Positions 20,101-34,300 are shown, counted from the first letter of the stretch. The stretch: DNA of 64,000 nucleotides from Paguma larvata (GCA_030068075.1 CM057841.1:7573565-7637564); one strand, 5' to 3'. Numbers and translations are program-made. Notes: a model not told the origin generated them from the sequence alone.

Positions 20101-20485
20101 CTGTATTAGACAGGGTTCTCCAGAGGAACAGAACCAGAGATTTACTATGAAGAAGTGACTCAATAATGGAGGCTGAGAGGGCCCACAATCTGCCACCTGA
20201 AAGCTGGGGACCCAGAAAAGCCAGAATTCCAGTCCAGGTCCCAAAGCCTGAGAACCAGGGGAACTGATGCTGCAGATCCCAGTGCACGGGCAGGACAAGA
20301 CCAGTGTCGCAGCTCAGGGGCAGGAAGGGAATGCGTGCTCTTCCTCTGCTTTTTGTTCTTTTCAGACCTTGGATGATGCCCACTGGCACCTGGAAGGGTT
20401 ATCTACTTTACTGAGTCAACTGATTCAAATGCTAATCCCATCTGGAAACACCTTCACAGACACACCCAGAAATAATGTTTAATCC
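20100..20485 (+). repeat. Ancient interspersed repeat
   Basis: ACAGGGTTCTCCAGAGGAAC, AATGGAGGCTGAGAGGGCCC, AAAGCCTGAGAACCAGGGGA and AACACCTTCACAGACACACC are successive blocks of a common old mammalian element whose name I cannot give with certainty. Confidence 0.6.
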
Positions 20486-20499
20486 GGGCATTTAATCAG

Positions 20500-20545
20500 C
20501 ATAGACAGACAGACAGACAGACACACACACACACACACACACAAC
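20500..20545. repeat. (AGAC)n(AC)n microsatellite
   Basis: Four to five AGAC units pass into about twelve AC units. Confidence 0.95.
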
Positions 20546-21011
20546 CTGGCCTTGGTCATTCTGACTACTGAGACAGTTGACCATATCCTGTCCTTTGCCC
20601 AGGGAAGATGGGACTCCTGTGAACAGGCAAATGGCCCTAGTTGTCAGGTTAAAGAGATCCTGGGACAATGTCTTAGTAGGAGAGAAATGCCAGGGATGGT
20701 TTTCCTGGATCCTTTGCATGTCACTGTAAACTTCTCTCTGGGCCACCTGTGTCTACCTGGGTCACCAGTCCATGCACCAGGGCTCAATGGCCCTTGCTCC
20801 CAGAAATTCAGTCACTTTTCCCTGACACGTTCTTCACTCCCAACAATTGAGCAGCTAGTAGTCAAGCCAACAAGGTGAGCCACCAGAGCACCACAGGGTG
20901 CAAGAGCTGCAATGGTACCTGCTCCTCTACTGACCCTCAGAGCCCCATGGCTGCTGCTTTAACTTCTCCCTTCTCCTGTGGCCAGCTTTAACCTGGAAGC
21001 AAACAAGGAAG

Positions 21012-21033
21012 GGGATTCTGGGAAATGTAGTCC
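21012..21033 (-). promoter_or_regulatory. ZNF143/THAP11-type promoter motif
   Basis: The minus strand reads GGACTACATTTCCCAGAATC, a near-perfect match to the motif ACTACAATTCCCAGAATGC bound by ZNF143 at mammalian promoters. It lies outside any CpG island and no exon is evident within several hundred bases, so it may be a relict or chance site. Confidence 0.5.
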
Positions 21034-21116
21034 CAGCCTGGCAAAGCTCCACAGGCATCTTCATTGAAGGCTTCAGATCCTCATTTAAGAGCCATCCCTT
21101 AAGTACAGTATGTAAA

Positions 21117-21333
21117 AGGGGTGTCTGGGTTGCTCAGTCAGTTAAGTGTCATCTCTTGATGTCGGCCGAGGCCACAATCTCACGGTCTGTGGGTTTAAGC
21201 CCCATGTTCAGTTCTGCACTGACAGCATAGAGTCTGCTCAGGATTCTCTCTCTCTCCCTCTGTTTCTCCCCTCTTGTTCTCTCTTGCTCTCTCAAAATAA
21301 GTAAATAAACATGTAAAATTAAAAAAAAATACA
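21117..21333 (+). mobile_element. CAN-SINE, sense
   Basis: Diverged copy: head GGGTGTCTGGGTTGCTCAGT, tail AATAAGTAAATAAAC. Confidence 0.9.
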
Positions 21334-21414
21334 CTATGTAGAAAATTCATCAGGCCCATAAACCTCCAGAATGTTACCTTTTCCCTATTAGCTATGATTT
21401 GTGCAAGCTGCCGT

Positions 21415-21840
21415 TTCAGCTATCTGTTGTTGCACATCAAACTACCCCACAACCGGTAGCCTGAACAATCATTGCATTCTGTCTCACGGTGCTGTAAATT
21501 GGCCAGAGCCCAGCTGGACAGTTTCACTCCTCATCTTGTTCTGGGCCCTTTAGGACAGTCATGTTATGATGGTGGCTGGGACTGGGTCTCAGGGCTCCTC
21601 TGTGTAGCCTCCCTCTCCATCAGAGTCTTCCAGATTGCTTACACAGATGCCCAGGAATCTGCAAGGCAGGAGCAGAAGCTCCCAGGCCTTCTTAATGTCT
21701 GAGCTGTATGAGTCTTGGAACATCTTTTCCTCCACATTCTATTAATCGAAGCAGTCATGGACCCAACCTTGATTCAAGAGGAGGAGATAATAATAACAAC
21801 TTTATCTCGCAATGAGAGGAACTCCATGTTTGTGTAAAGG
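21415..21840 (+). repeat. Ancient interspersed repeat
   Basis: TCAGCTATCTGTTGTTGCAC, CTGTCTCACGGTGCTG and CTATTAATCGAAGCAGTCATG are blocks of an old eutherian repeat (usual text: TCAGCTATCTATTGCTGTGT ... TATTGGTCAAAGCAGTCAC). Confidence 0.55.
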
Positions 21841-24780
21841 AGGGGCAGGGTTGTTTAGGGTCGTCTTTGGAAGCTAGTTCCTATGGCCACTCATCTGTCT
21901 TGAGTGTTGGCTGCCTCCTCTATCTGTTGAGGGGATTACCCCTCTCTGTCAGAGATATTCAGAAAATGAAGTGGAACCAGATATGTAAAAGGGCAACACA
22001 GGACCTTCACTCTCCCTGCTCTTGAACTAGCAACAACAGCCTGGCATTGTCCATAGGACATTTCTGAGGGTGGATAGAAGAATAAGGAAGAGAGGCTGAG
22101 ACCTTCTCTTCCCCTGAGTTTCCCCTCCCAGGTAGATCCAAGCCCTCTCCAGCACATCTGACATTCTGACTGTACTGACTCCAGACCTAGGATCCCTGTT
22201 CTGTGTGATCTGGCACCTCCACAGAGCTATAGACATGCACAAAGCTAGCACGCCCCTCTAAATCAGCACCACGGACAGCACCATTACCCTTTCCCAGGGA
22301 CCACCTGCCACCCCCAGCCAGGTAAGTCCTGCTCCGAGATAGTGCTCCCTGTGGGGCGTGGCCCCCCTCTGCTGGGGCAGAGATGATGTTGCGCACAAAT
22401 AGAGCACAAAACTTGGAGGAGGAGGAAGATTTCCAGCACACTGGGAGACTGAGTGGGATTAAGAACACAATCCCTGAGAGTCCAGGAATTCTCAGGGTCT
22501 CAAGTCACTTGTGGAATTCACACCCCTTGAGATTGCCTGAGAGTCCCTACCATGTCAACTTGTCTCTGAGAACACTCTTTGCAGTTCAGAAGGGCAAGAG
22601 TCCCAGCCGTCCCCCTACCCATCCTCCCCAGCCATCCCTAGTCAACACCTCCCCCATCTCAGCCACCTACCCTGTGACATTGGAATTGTCAGGAATCTAT
22701 CTTCCAACCAGATGCTGCTCCCCTCAAAGAGCTACATCTTTCAGATTCACCCCTTTACTGGAAACCTGGAGGCATAAGGTAAACGGTTGTTGAATGAATG
22801 CGTGAATGAATGAATGAATGGAATTTCCTCTCCACCTCATGGGAAGAGTTGATAATTCTTGCCTCTCAGATTAACATAAGCTACCCATCTCCCAGCTCAA
22901 TGAATTCTGGGCTGACAAAGATTGATGAAGTGGCTCCCTGTGTAGACAGTGGTGCCTGAGACAGGGCCCCCTTATATGATCTGGGCAATTCATTTGTGCA
23001 CTCTGGACCTCAGTGTCTTCTTTTGAAAATCAGAGAAGTGGGGCTGGAAGGCCTCCTAGCTCTGATGGCCTGTGGGTTATAAGTTCCTCCTTTGCTCACA
23101 GCTGGATTCTCTGTGGTTTCCCCGTATCTCTCCTCATTCTTCTGCTTTTCTTTGCAAACGGAGGACCATGGAAAACAGACTGGGCATGGCCCAGCCCTTC
23201 TGGCTGCAGAGATGCCGCAGCTGACCTGGCTCGGGGAGAGAGCGTGCTGTCCAGCACAGGAGGCTGGGGCTGCAGGGTGACATGCGGCAGCAAACGCAGG
23301 AGTCGGTGATGGTGCAGGAGTGCCTGTGCCTGCTGAAATCCTGCCCCTTCCCTTCCCAGTGACCCCAGTGCCGACTGCACCCCGGTTATGGGTAAGGATT
23401 CCGGGCAGGGGTAGTGTGGGATGGGCAGATTCATGAAGTTGCATGGAAGAAAACAGACTACTGTTTTCTGTGCATACACAGTCTTAAGAAAAACACGAGC
23501 AAAGCCGGAGTATTACAGGCAGCACGCTCAGGTGATGAAACTATGAAGACCAGTTAGCATTAAAGTGAGCCTAGGGGCTCCTTTGGGGGGAGTGGGGTGT
23601 GCGATAGGGACGGGGCCCGAAGGGAAGGTCCAGGGTGCCTGCGATGCTCTGTTTCTGTTTTGTGATGCATCCCTGAGTTGTTCTTATGGAGCCTCTTCTT
23701 TGTGTGTGTCTTAAATCCACCCCCCCAATGTGTCAGGAGAACCAACATAGGTGGAAGGAGGCACCACCCCCCGGGGTTCCCCGAGCCTCATCCCAGCCCC
23801 CAGCCGCACAGTTAAACGTAACCTTCTGTGAATTCAGCTGCACGTCTCTTCTCTCAGGAAATCATCCCCACCCACCCCGAGGGTGGATGACGCCCACCTG
23901 GCTTCCTCACCCTGCGTCTGCTGCACCCCCGACTCCTGGGACCAGAGCCCGCACGGGCAACGCCCCAGAGGTCGGCAGACCTGCCACGCTCTGGACCAAT
24001 GGAAAAAAGCATGAGATACCAGCGGCGAAGAAATCGTCCAGGCGCCCAGGCAGCCGCAACGAAGAGGAAGTATCTACCCCTTTCGAAATTGGCCCCTTTC
24101 TTCTGCCCTTCCCCCCACACGAACCCTGTGTACAGTCACAGCTTCAGTTTCCCGGGTGTCCTTTGTGTCAGTCTCCCCTCAATGTCCTTGGAATCTTTGC
24201 CTCCCCTGCTTGAGTGAATCCCGTGCCCAGTCTTCCAACCTCCAGCCTACAACCTTCCTGTGAGCAGCACCTCCCCCGCCTGTGTGTCCCCTGTCCCAGG
24301 GAGCTCTGGGTGCCGACACCTACTGTCTCCTCACCAGACCGTGACTCCAGGGCCAGTGTCCACGGCTAGCGTGTGATCTCATGAGCAGGGAGGGGAGGCC
24401 TGCCACGTGGATTCCAAGGGAGGGAGTAGAGTTGGCCTCCTCACACCCCCCCGCCAGCCTTCCCCATCTCCCGGGTCCCTATGTCCCCACATGACTTCCA
24501 CAGACATGTACAGCCTGTGATTCAGGGGGTCTGGCCCAAAGGAACCCGTTTTCACTTTGCAAAAAAACGACCCCAGAAGGGAGCAGCCTCGGCTGGAAGG
24601 CGGGAGATGGAGCTCGAGCCCTGAACAGGGTCAGACTCTCGCCCTCTCTGCCTCTAGGCCCGGGGCCCCCAGGCCTGGAGATGCTGCGGTGGATGGCTGG
24701 TCCCCAAGGGCTGTCCCCGCCCTGAACCGACAGCGTCTGGGTGTGAAGTTCCTTCCTTCTCTGAGGAGGGCCGCTGTTCT
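21841..24780. other. Long gene-poor stretch upstream of the SIGLEC
   Basis: No exon could be identified. Contains a (TGAA)n run at 22790-22820 and a possible MIR at about 22945-23045 (ATGATCTGGGCAATTC, CTGGACCTCAGTGTCTTCTT). Open frames at 23010-23480 and 23686-24213 have no recognisable domain or splice context. Confidence 0.5.
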
Positions 24781-24894
24781 GATGTCACCGTCACCTTCCT
24801 GCGGGGCCTCCTCTGAATCTTGCAGCTCTTAGTTTCTGAGAGACAAACCGGGAGAAACAGCCTCCCCGGGGACCTGGCACCGCCAAGCCCAGAC

Positions 24895-25324
24895 ATGCTT
24901 CTGCTGCTGTTGGCCCTGCTCTGGAGGAGGGAGGGGGCCGAAGGCTGGTGGTGGTCACAGGAGGGTTACCGGCTGCAGGTGCAGGACACAGAGGTGCAGG
25001 AGGGCCTGTGTGTGCGGGTGCCTTGCGGATGCTCCTATCCCCGGGAAGGCTGGTCTGACTCTACCCCAGCTCTCGGCTACTGGTTCCGGGAAGGGGCGGA
25101 TACACAGCGGGATGCGCCAGTGGCCACAAACGACCCCGATCGGGAAGTGCAGCGGGAGACCCAGGGCCGATTCCGCCTCCTTGGAAACCCCCGGGACTAC
25201 GACTGTTCCCTGGGCATCAGAGACGTGCGGAGAAGTGACTCAGGGACCTACGTCTTTAGAGTGGAGAGAGGGCCTTCTGTGAGATATACTTACACACAGA
25301 ACCGGCTCTCTGTGCGTGTGACAG
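24895..25324 (+). CDS. SIGLEC exon 1: signal peptide and V-set domain
   Basis: ATG at 24895 follows AGAC; the leader [17 protein letters not shown] matches SIGLEC7/9 leaders and is the only sensible start. The V-set domain includes [48 protein letters not shown] and [12 protein letters not shown] with Arg122. It ends ACAG/GTAAGG, phase 1. Signal peptide and V-set share one exon, as in SIGLEC7/9. Confidence 0.94.
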
Positions 25325-28300
25325 GTAAGGAGCAGACTGCGGCAGAGGCCACAGGGGAAGGTTGGGGGTCACGGGACAACTTGGAAAGGGTGGAGATAAC
25401 AACACATTTTGGGGCTCAGAGGCAGGAGCTGGACCAGAGTTTGAGGCTTTTCTCGGGACTGTGCCTTGTACCCTCCTCCTGATCCCCGTGTCTCCCCATC
25501 TCCTCGCCAGCCCTGACCCACACTCCTGACATCCTCATCTCGGGGACCCTGGAGTCTGGACGCCCCAGTAACCTGACCTGCTCTGTACCCTGGGCCTGTG
25601 AGCGGGGCACGCCCCCCATCTTCTCTTGGACATCAACAGCCGTCACCTCCCTGGGCCCCAGCACCCACCTCTCCTCCGTGCTTACCCTCACCCCATGGCC
25701 CCAGGACCACGGCTCCAACCTCACCTGTCAGGTGACCTTGCCCGGGACTGGAGTGACCATGATAAAGACCATCCACCTCAACGTGTCCTGTGAGAGCCGG
25801 GCCAGGGCCACCCGGGTCCCCGATGGGGTCCTGAGGGCAGGGGGCTGGGGGGTCAGGGCCTGGGACGTTGGGTGTGGGTCCTGGAATCTGGGCTGGGAGG
25901 GGGGTCAGGAGGGTGCCCATCCCCACCCTCTTCCCATTCATGCAGCTCCTGGGGACCGAGGGCCAATGTCCACCAGCCCTCTCCATTGACACGGATCTGC
26001 CATGTCTTTCTGTCCCAGACTCTCTGCAGAACTTGACCGTCACTGTCTTCCGAGAAAACGGCACAGGTAGGATACAGCTCCTCCTGGGGTGCAGGGAGCA
26101 AGGGCAGGGCGGGGTCCTCTTGTGGGGGAACCCGGTGCTCCTCCCCTTCGCTGGCCCCCAGGCCCTGTGGGCGGCTGTCCCCATCGGCCCCTCCCTCCCC
26201 CACTGCTGCTCTCCCCTCTGTTATCAGGAGAGCAAGAACAGGGCCGCGTGCACCCAGCAGGCCTGCCCCTTATCACGCACCTCCTGGCTCCTGCCAGCTT
26301 TCATTGTCCCTACAAACTGTTGATCTGAGCACTTTTGAGCAGGTCATCTACTCACATGAACGAGTATGCGCAGTGCACACAAATCTGCCCTCAGATGTCC
26401 AGTTCCCCCCGGGAAGTGACGGTGTCCGTAGGCTGCTCTGAGCCTCGGTGTGTCTGCCTGAAGGATCTAAGGGGTCCCTTGCTATCATAGTACAGCCTGT
26501 CCTGTTCCGCTCCGTGACCGTGCGGTCTTCCTTCGCACGGATGGACTCCGCGTCTGCGTGCGTCTCCCACTAATGCAGAATCACGGCATGCATGTTATTG
26601 TATGACCCCAAGGGCTGTGATGAGGGAGTAATCTTGTGTCCCCTTTCGCAGCTGTGTGTGCGCATGTCTGTGGGACAGGTTCCTGAAAGCAAAATGCAGC
26701 TTTTGTGTTCTTTCCAAGTGGAGAAATCGGCCAAGTTGTCCCGCATGGAGGGTGGACACACGCACATTCCCACCATCAAGGGGAGACAGTGTGCCTTGTC
26801 CTGCATGTCAGCTTACTTCTGTTTCCCTGTCCCCTCATCGGGTCTCTTTTCATGTCCTTCTGCTTTCTCTCTCTCTTTCTGTCTCTCTGACCCTTGGTCT
26901 CTTTTTCTCCAGCACCCTCGGCCCTGGAGAACGGCTCGTCTCTCTCAGTCCTGGAGGACCAGTCCCTGCGTCTGGTCTGTGTCGTCAACAGCAACCCCCC
27001 TGCCAGGCTGAGCTGGGCCCGGGGGGACCTGACTCTGTGCGGCCCGAACCCCGGGGTGCTGGAGCTGCCTCGGGTGCGGGGGAGAGACGAAGGAGAATAC
27101 ACCTGCCGAGCTGAGAACGCCGTGGGCTCCCAGCACGTCTCTCTGAGCCTCTCCCTGCAGAGTGAGTGCATCTGTGGGGCGTGGCTGGAGGAGGACCACA
27201 GCCCTGCCCCCAGTCTCCCAGCAGCGCCCCCTGACCCTTAAAGATCTCAGTTCTGGTCTGCCCTCCCGTGTGAGGCCTGGATTTTCCCTGCTGCCTCCAG
27301 TAGCACTGGCTCTTCCAGCCCCCGTGGGGTGGGGTAAAGGCTGGGAGGGGAAGCCAGGCGAAGGGGGTGGGTCTTGGAGGAGAGGGGCTGGGGCCTGCAC
27401 AGGTGCGTCTGAGGACACAAGGTCCTTGATTTGTGGGGCAGGCAGGAGGGCACCAGTGCACAAAATCTGAGAAGCCATGGTGCCTGGACGGCTCAGGTAA
27501 GTGTCCAACTTCGGCTCAGGTCATGGTCTCACGTCCATGAGCTTGAGCCCCGCGTCAGGCTCTGTGCTGACAGCCTGGAGCCTCCTTTGAATTCTGTGTC
27601 TCCCTCTTTCTCTGCCTGTTCCCCACTCACACTCCCTCTCTCTCTCTCAAAAATAAACATTAAAAAGCTTTTTTTATTTTAAGGACAAGCCAAAAAGCCT
27701 CTGTAATGAGAAGTAATACTGCGATGCAGTATTTTTAAAAAATATAAATGAACATAAAACACATATCGCCATGAACAACGTAACTGCATTTTAAATAAAG
27801 ACGGGCTGCATTCCAGCCCCTGAACGCCTCACTCACCTGGCCCTAATCTCCCCCAGGCCCCTGTGTTTTGAGTCTGGCAGAGGGGCTGGAAAAATCTGGG
27901 GTCCCACAGGGAGTGGGAGGAGACGCCGTGTCCTTGGAGAGGAATCACCAGTAATGCAATCTGTCTGCAGGGACATGGCGTTTATCAGAAGGGGCGCTGG
28001 GGGCAGTCGGGGGAGCCGGCGCAAAGGCTCTGATCTTCCTGGTTCTCTGCATCGTCCTCATCCTGTGAGCATTGACCCTGGGGAGGGAGGGACAGCCCTG
28101 GGGTGGGAGGGGCAGGCGAGCGCAGGATGGGGGGGTGAAGAATCCGAAGCAAGGGGGGGGAAGGAGGTCGTTGGCGCCTGGGCGAGTCTGTCCCAGGACT
28201 CTGGCCCCACCGTCCAGGATGGGGAAGCCTGCATTCCCAACACTGGGGGCTCCCGAACGGGACCACCACTCCCCCACCTCCATCTCCCTGCCGGCCCCTT

Positions 28301-31300
28301 ACGAGAGAACGGAGGAGGGGGTCGGTCTGCCCACAGCACCCCGAGCTGGCCAGACCGAAAGGCTGTCTGGTCTCTTCTTTCAGAGTGAGGTGGCACAGGA
28401 AGAAAGAGGCGAAGCCAGCAGTGGACACTGGGAACCCGGGCGTGGAGAGCGCAAACGCCGTCAGGAGGTCTGTGTCTCAGGTGAGTGACCTGGGCATCCT
28501 GCCGTCGGTCATCCTGACTGGATAACTGCTCCTGGATGGCCTTCCGGAGTGCTCCGCTCAGCACGGCCCAAGTCGCCTCCTTATCTCCTCCTCCTCCTGT
28601 CCCTCTCTGGGACAGCAAGACCACTCCCTCCTCTTTCTTTCCAGCCAGGCATGGAGGAGTCCTCTTCTCTCCTCCCTTTCTTCTCCTGCAGCCCCAAATC
28701 ATCACATCTTGTCCACTTCCTCCTCGGGACAGCTCGCATTGCCCCCCCCACCCCGTCTTGACCCCATCATTGCCAAGGCCTCGGAATCTTTTTCCTAGAC
28801 CTCCTCATCTCCCTGCCTCTCACCTTCCCTGTCCCACGCCAAGCAGGCATCTAAAGCCACCATTATCCAGTTCCTCTGCATTCGCACGCCTGTTTGCCCC
28901 CGCTGTCTGAAGCAGAGGCTGGCAACTTTTTCTCTCAAGGGCCAGATAGATATTTTTTGGCTTTGCCCGCCTTACAGTCTACTGTAACCACTCAGTTCTG
29001 CTGTTGTAGAGTGAAAACAGCCGTAGACCATATGCAAATGAGTGAGCACAGCGGCGTTCCAATAAAACTTTATTTACAAACTAGGCAGTGGGCCGTATTT
29101 GATTCATGGCCATAGCTTGTGGACCCCTGACCTAGAGAATAAAGTCCAGACTCGTCACGCTGCAGCCCTGCATCTTCTGGCCACTCAGGACCTACCTCTC
29201 CAGAAGGCCTAGGATTAGGGTGAAGTGAGGAAGGCTCCTGCCCCAGATGCAAAACTTAAGGAGGTGCTCCCAAATCTCAGTAATCCAGGTAAACAATCAT
29301 TTCATGTACTAATTAAAAAAAAATTAAGGCAAAAAAATCCATGATGAGTAAAATATAAAAAAGTCTAAACAATGACAGGATCACTAAAGTTAGTTAAAAA
29401 TTATTTAAGGGGTGCCTGGGGGGCTCAGTCAGTTGAGCATCTGACTCTCGATTTTGGCTCAGGTCATGATCTCATGGTTCGTGAGACTGAGCCCCATGTT
29501 GGGCTCAGTGCTGACAGCATGGAGCCTGCTTGGCATTCTCTCTCTCCCTCTGCCCCCTCCCCTGCTCATGCAACTCTCTTCAAAAAAGTTAAAAAATTAT
29601 TTGAGATCATAACTGAGTCCAGAGAAATTGTCAAACGTGGCAGTATTCTCAGTTGAAAATGAAAGGAGCAGAGAAGTTGGTTTTGAAAATGTCCTCTCTG
29701 CACTTGCTTCCAGTAAAACCAGGAAAGCAAAATTATCATAAATTCTGGTTCAGGTGTAAATAAAATCTCTAAACTGAAAGTAATGTTTTATTACCTACAT
29801 TCTTCAGGTTTGCAATTGAATTTTAATTATTTTAATGTTGTTTGGAAAAAAGGACCTTTGAAAACACAAAAACGTATATATATGAGCACACATGTTTTCT
29901 TCTGCCTCAGGTCTAGTTGGTTCAGAAAGTCACTCTTACTTTCTACTCCAACCACACCGGACTCCTCTGAACAAGGTTATTTGTGCCTCTGGCTATTTGC
30001 ATGGTCTGTTCCTCTGTCCACAAACGCTCTTCCTTCCCATTTCCACCTCTTCATTCCTGTTCAGCCTTCGGGCTCCCATGTCAGAGTCACAGTTTCCATT
30101 CATTTATGTTCAGAGAGTGACTGGACGTCTTTGGAGGGTTTTGAGCAGAGGACTGTGCATCTTTTACTCACTAATTCATTCGGGAAAGGCGGCTGAGCCC
30201 CTGCTAAGTGACGGGCATTGCAGGTGCCAGGGATTCATCTATGAAAAAAAGATTTTCCTCTTGGGCTCCGTGAAGTTTTAGTCTAGACAGAGGGATACAA
30301 CCAAACCTATCAAATGAACAATCAAACAACAAATCAGGGGCACCTGGGTGGCTCAGTCGGTTGGGTGGCCGACTTCGGCTCAGGTCATGATCTCACGGTC
30401 TGTGAGTTCGAGCCCCTGCATCTGTGCTGATGGCTCGGACCCTGGAGCCTGCTTTGGATTCTGTGTCTCTCTCTCTCTGTGTCCTTCGCCTGCTCACACT
30501 CTGTCTCTATGTCTCAAAACTAAAATTAAAAAAAAAAAACACTAAAAAAAAACCAGCAACAACAAATCAGTGACTACAACGTGAAAGGTAGACGTGGACC
30601 CGGCGGGAAATGAAGGGCACAGAAACCAAGGGTGCTGGGGAGATGGCTTGTGTTTTTTCCGTTCGTTTTTTTGTGGTAAATTGACCATCTCAGCCATGTT
30701 TAGGTGAACGGTTGTGCAACAGATTTCTAGAATATTTTCATCTTGCAAAACAAGTTCTATGTATGTCCAGTGGACAACAACTACCCACTTCCCCTGCCAC
30801 CGCCGCCACTGGCACCCACCGTTCTACTTTCTCCTTCCGCAGCTTCGATGGTTTGGTAGACACAGCGCAGAAGTGGACTCATGGGGTTTTTGTCTTTTTG
30901 TGACTGGCTTATTTCACTTAGCACCATGTCCTCTAGGTTTCTCCACGCTGTAGCCTGCGACGGGATGTCCTTCTTTCCAAGGACGGCAGAATACCCTGTC
31001 GTGTGTAGACAGCGTGTTCTCTCTATCCATTCTTCCGCAGCTGGGTATTCGGTGTGCTTCCACCCCCAGCTCATGTGAATAGTCCTGCAATGAACACGGG
31101 CACGCAGGTATCTTTCTGAGATCCTGCTTTCACTTTGGGGGGATAAACGCTCAGCAGTGGAATGGCGGGTCCTGGGAGTTGGCATTTTCATCTTGTTGAG
31201 ACGCCACCGTCCTCTCTTCCGCAGCGGCTGTGCCGCTTCCCTTTCCCACCGACAGTGCCCAGCGGCCATTTTCCCCACATCCTCGCCAACACTTGCTTTT

Positions 31301-34300
31301 TTTGTTTTTTGGTTTTTTTTTTTTTGTTGTTGTTTTTTTTTTTTTGCTTTTTATGGTGGGCATCATCTCATTCCTTAGGGGTGTGAGGTGATAGCTCGTG
31401 GTAGTTTTGATTTGCATCTCTCTAATGATTAGCAGTGGTGAGTGTCTTTCCATAGGCTTGTTAGCCATTGTGTGTCTTCTTTGGAGAAAGTCTAATTCCA
31501 GGTATTGTGGGGTTTTTTTTTTTTTTTTACCCATTTAAGAAACTGAGTTATTTGGGGTTTCTTGTTGGATCATAGGGGTTCTTTATATATTCTGGATATT
31601 AGCATCTTCTCAGATATATGATTTGCAAATATTCTCTCCCATTCCATAGGTTCGGCCTGTGGTTTGTGTTAGTGATGATTAAGCAAAGACAGGACGGAGG
31701 CTCAAGAGTTTGCAATCTATTGGGATCAAAGAGCACGCTGGGCAGGAGAAACAGCAGGTGCAGATGCTCAGAAATGGGAGGCAGACCAGTGAGCGGAGGA
31801 CCAGCAGGAAGTCTGTGGAATTAGACAGAGGGAGGCCGATGCCGACAAGTGGGAAGTGAGTTTGGAGACCATCAGGGTGTGTGTAAATCCTGTCTACACA
31901 CGCAGTCCACTGTGGGCATCCGGGGACATTTGAGCAGAAGAAGGACACAAGCCGGCTTGCATTTTCACAGGTCCCTCCGGCCACTAAGTGCAGAAGAGAC
32001 TGTGTGTGGCAGGGAAGTGAGAAAGGAGGCTAGGGGAACAGTCCAGGCTGCAAACGACGGGGCTGGAACCGGAACCGAGAGGTCATGAGGGTGGGGCCTG
32101 ACTGCGTTCTGGGCAAAGTCTGACCTTGAGGCTAAACGGAAGTTGCCCGTGGATGGAGGGTGGGACGTGAGTGACAGAGAGGGGTCCGGGGGGACTCCTA
32201 GACTCTTGCTGTGAGCAGGTAGAACAGAGGCGTTAATCATTGTGCTTGAGAAGACTGTAGGAGAGAGAGATTTGGGGGGAGGAAGGGGACGTTCCATTTG
32301 AATATGTCTTGTGTGCGTTTTGGACAAGGGAACGGGGATTTCAAGGACACCACCGGGTCAGAGTCTACAGTTCGAGAGAGAGAACGGGCTGGAGGTAAGG
32401 CTTGGAGAGCCATTAGCCTGTGGACGGCATGAAGCCAGTATAGTGGAGGAGGTCACACGGTGAAGCTGAAGAAAGGAAGAGTCCAGGGTCCCTCTCATAC
32501 TTAGGGGTCAGGGAAACGCAGAGCAGCCAGCAGAGAGGCCGCAGGGCAGTCATGGAAACCTTGCAATCCAGAAAAGAAGGGCTTTCGTTTAGGGAAGACA
32601 CGCAGCTGGGCGACCCTTCTGTTGTTGCAAAGTCCGGAGAGGCGGGGCCTGAAAGAGGCCCATGTGGATTTCACTCAGCAGAGGTCCTGATAACAGCAGG
32701 GTCAGGAGGTGGCTGTGCGCGCATGTGTGTGTGTGTGTGTGTGAGTGTGAGTGCGCGCGTGTGTAACTCTTACTCTGAACAATCAAGAGAGAACAGGACG
32801 AACAAAAAACACGCACGGACCGTCTCATTGAAGTGCTGTGTCATCGAGGGCGGGGGACAGCAGAGAATGTCCTGTTGTCGTCACAAACCGCTACACATTT
32901 AGTGCCTTCCAACAGCATACATTCCTCAGCGTACAGTTCCAGAGGTCATGAGTCCAAAGTGGGGTTCACTGGGTCAAAATCGAGGCGTTGTCAGGCGGCG
33001 CTGAGTTCCTTCTGGAGGCTCCAGGGGAGAAATGCATTTTCTTGTTTTTTCCGGAAGCGTCTGTATCCCTTCATTCATGGCCCATGTCTCCGTCTTCAAG
33101 GCCATGGGCATGACATCTTCAAACCTTTCTCTGCCTCCTTTTAATTGTAAAGATAAAGACCCCTGTGATTACACTGGCCGCAGCCCAATAATCCAAGGCA
33201 AGCTCCCCATCTCAATATCCCTAATCTAATTCCATCCTTTAAATCCCTTTTGCCATGTAAGGTAACACATTCATAGGTCTAGGAGATTAGGGTGTGGGCA
33301 TCTTTGGGGGGCTGTTTTTCTGCCTGTATCACGGGGACATAATTTCTTTGGCTGATTGTCCTTCCACGAAACTGTGAGCTCCCTAAGGATAGGTGCTGTG
33401 CTCAAATGGAGGCTTTGTAATTCTCTCTCTCTTACCCAGTTCCTGTGCATTATATTGTAATTCACCATTAGATACTTTTTTTAAAAATAATTTATTGTTA
33501 AATTGGCTTCCATGCAATATCCAGTGCTCATTCCAACAAGTGCCCTCCTCTGTGCCCGTCACCCACTCTCCCCTCTCCCCTCAGTTTGTTCTCAGTCTTT
33601 GAGAGTCTCTTATGTTTTGTCTTCCTCCCTCTCAGTGGCTTTTTTCCTTCCCCTCTTCCCCTTCCCCCTGGTTTTCTGTTAAGTCTCACAAAGCCCACCT
33701 ATGCGTGCAAACATATGGCATCTGTCTTTCTCTGCCTGACTTATTTCACTCAGCATAATACCCTCCAGTTCCATCCATGTTGCCACACATGGCCAGATTT
33801 CACTCTTTCTCATTGCCACGTAGTATTCCATTGTGTATACATATATATATACCACATTCTTTATCCATTCATCAGTTGATGGGCACTTGGTCTGCTTCCA
33901 TGATTTGGCTATTGTCAAAAGTGCTGCTATGAACATTGGGGTACACGTGGCCCTATGCATCAGCACTCCTGTGTCTCTTGGGTAGATTCCTAACAGTGCT
34001 ATTGCTGGGTCATAGGGTAGTTCTATTTTAATTTTTTTTTTTTGATGAACTTCCACACAGTTCTCCAGAGTGGCTGCACCAGTGTGCATTCCCACCAACA
34101 GTGCAAGAGGGTGCCTCTTTCTCCACATCCCCGCCAGCATCTATAGTTTCCTGATTTCTTCATTTTAGCCACTCTGACTGGTGTGAGGTGGTATCTCAGT
34201 GTGGTTTTGATTTGAATTTCCCTGATGATGAGTGACATTGAGCATTGTTTCATGTGTCTGTTGGCCATCTGGATGTCATCTTTGGAGAAGTGTCTATTCA

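Noticed and set aside
23010..23480. Overlapping frames of 98-144 codons on both strands
   Set aside because: Arise from locally high GC; no domain, splice or family support.
24557..24832. Frame directly upstream of the SIGLEC start as a separate 5' exon
   Set aside because: The signal peptide and V-set are continuous in one exon with ATG at 24895; the upstream frame has no leader-like or Ig-like sequence.
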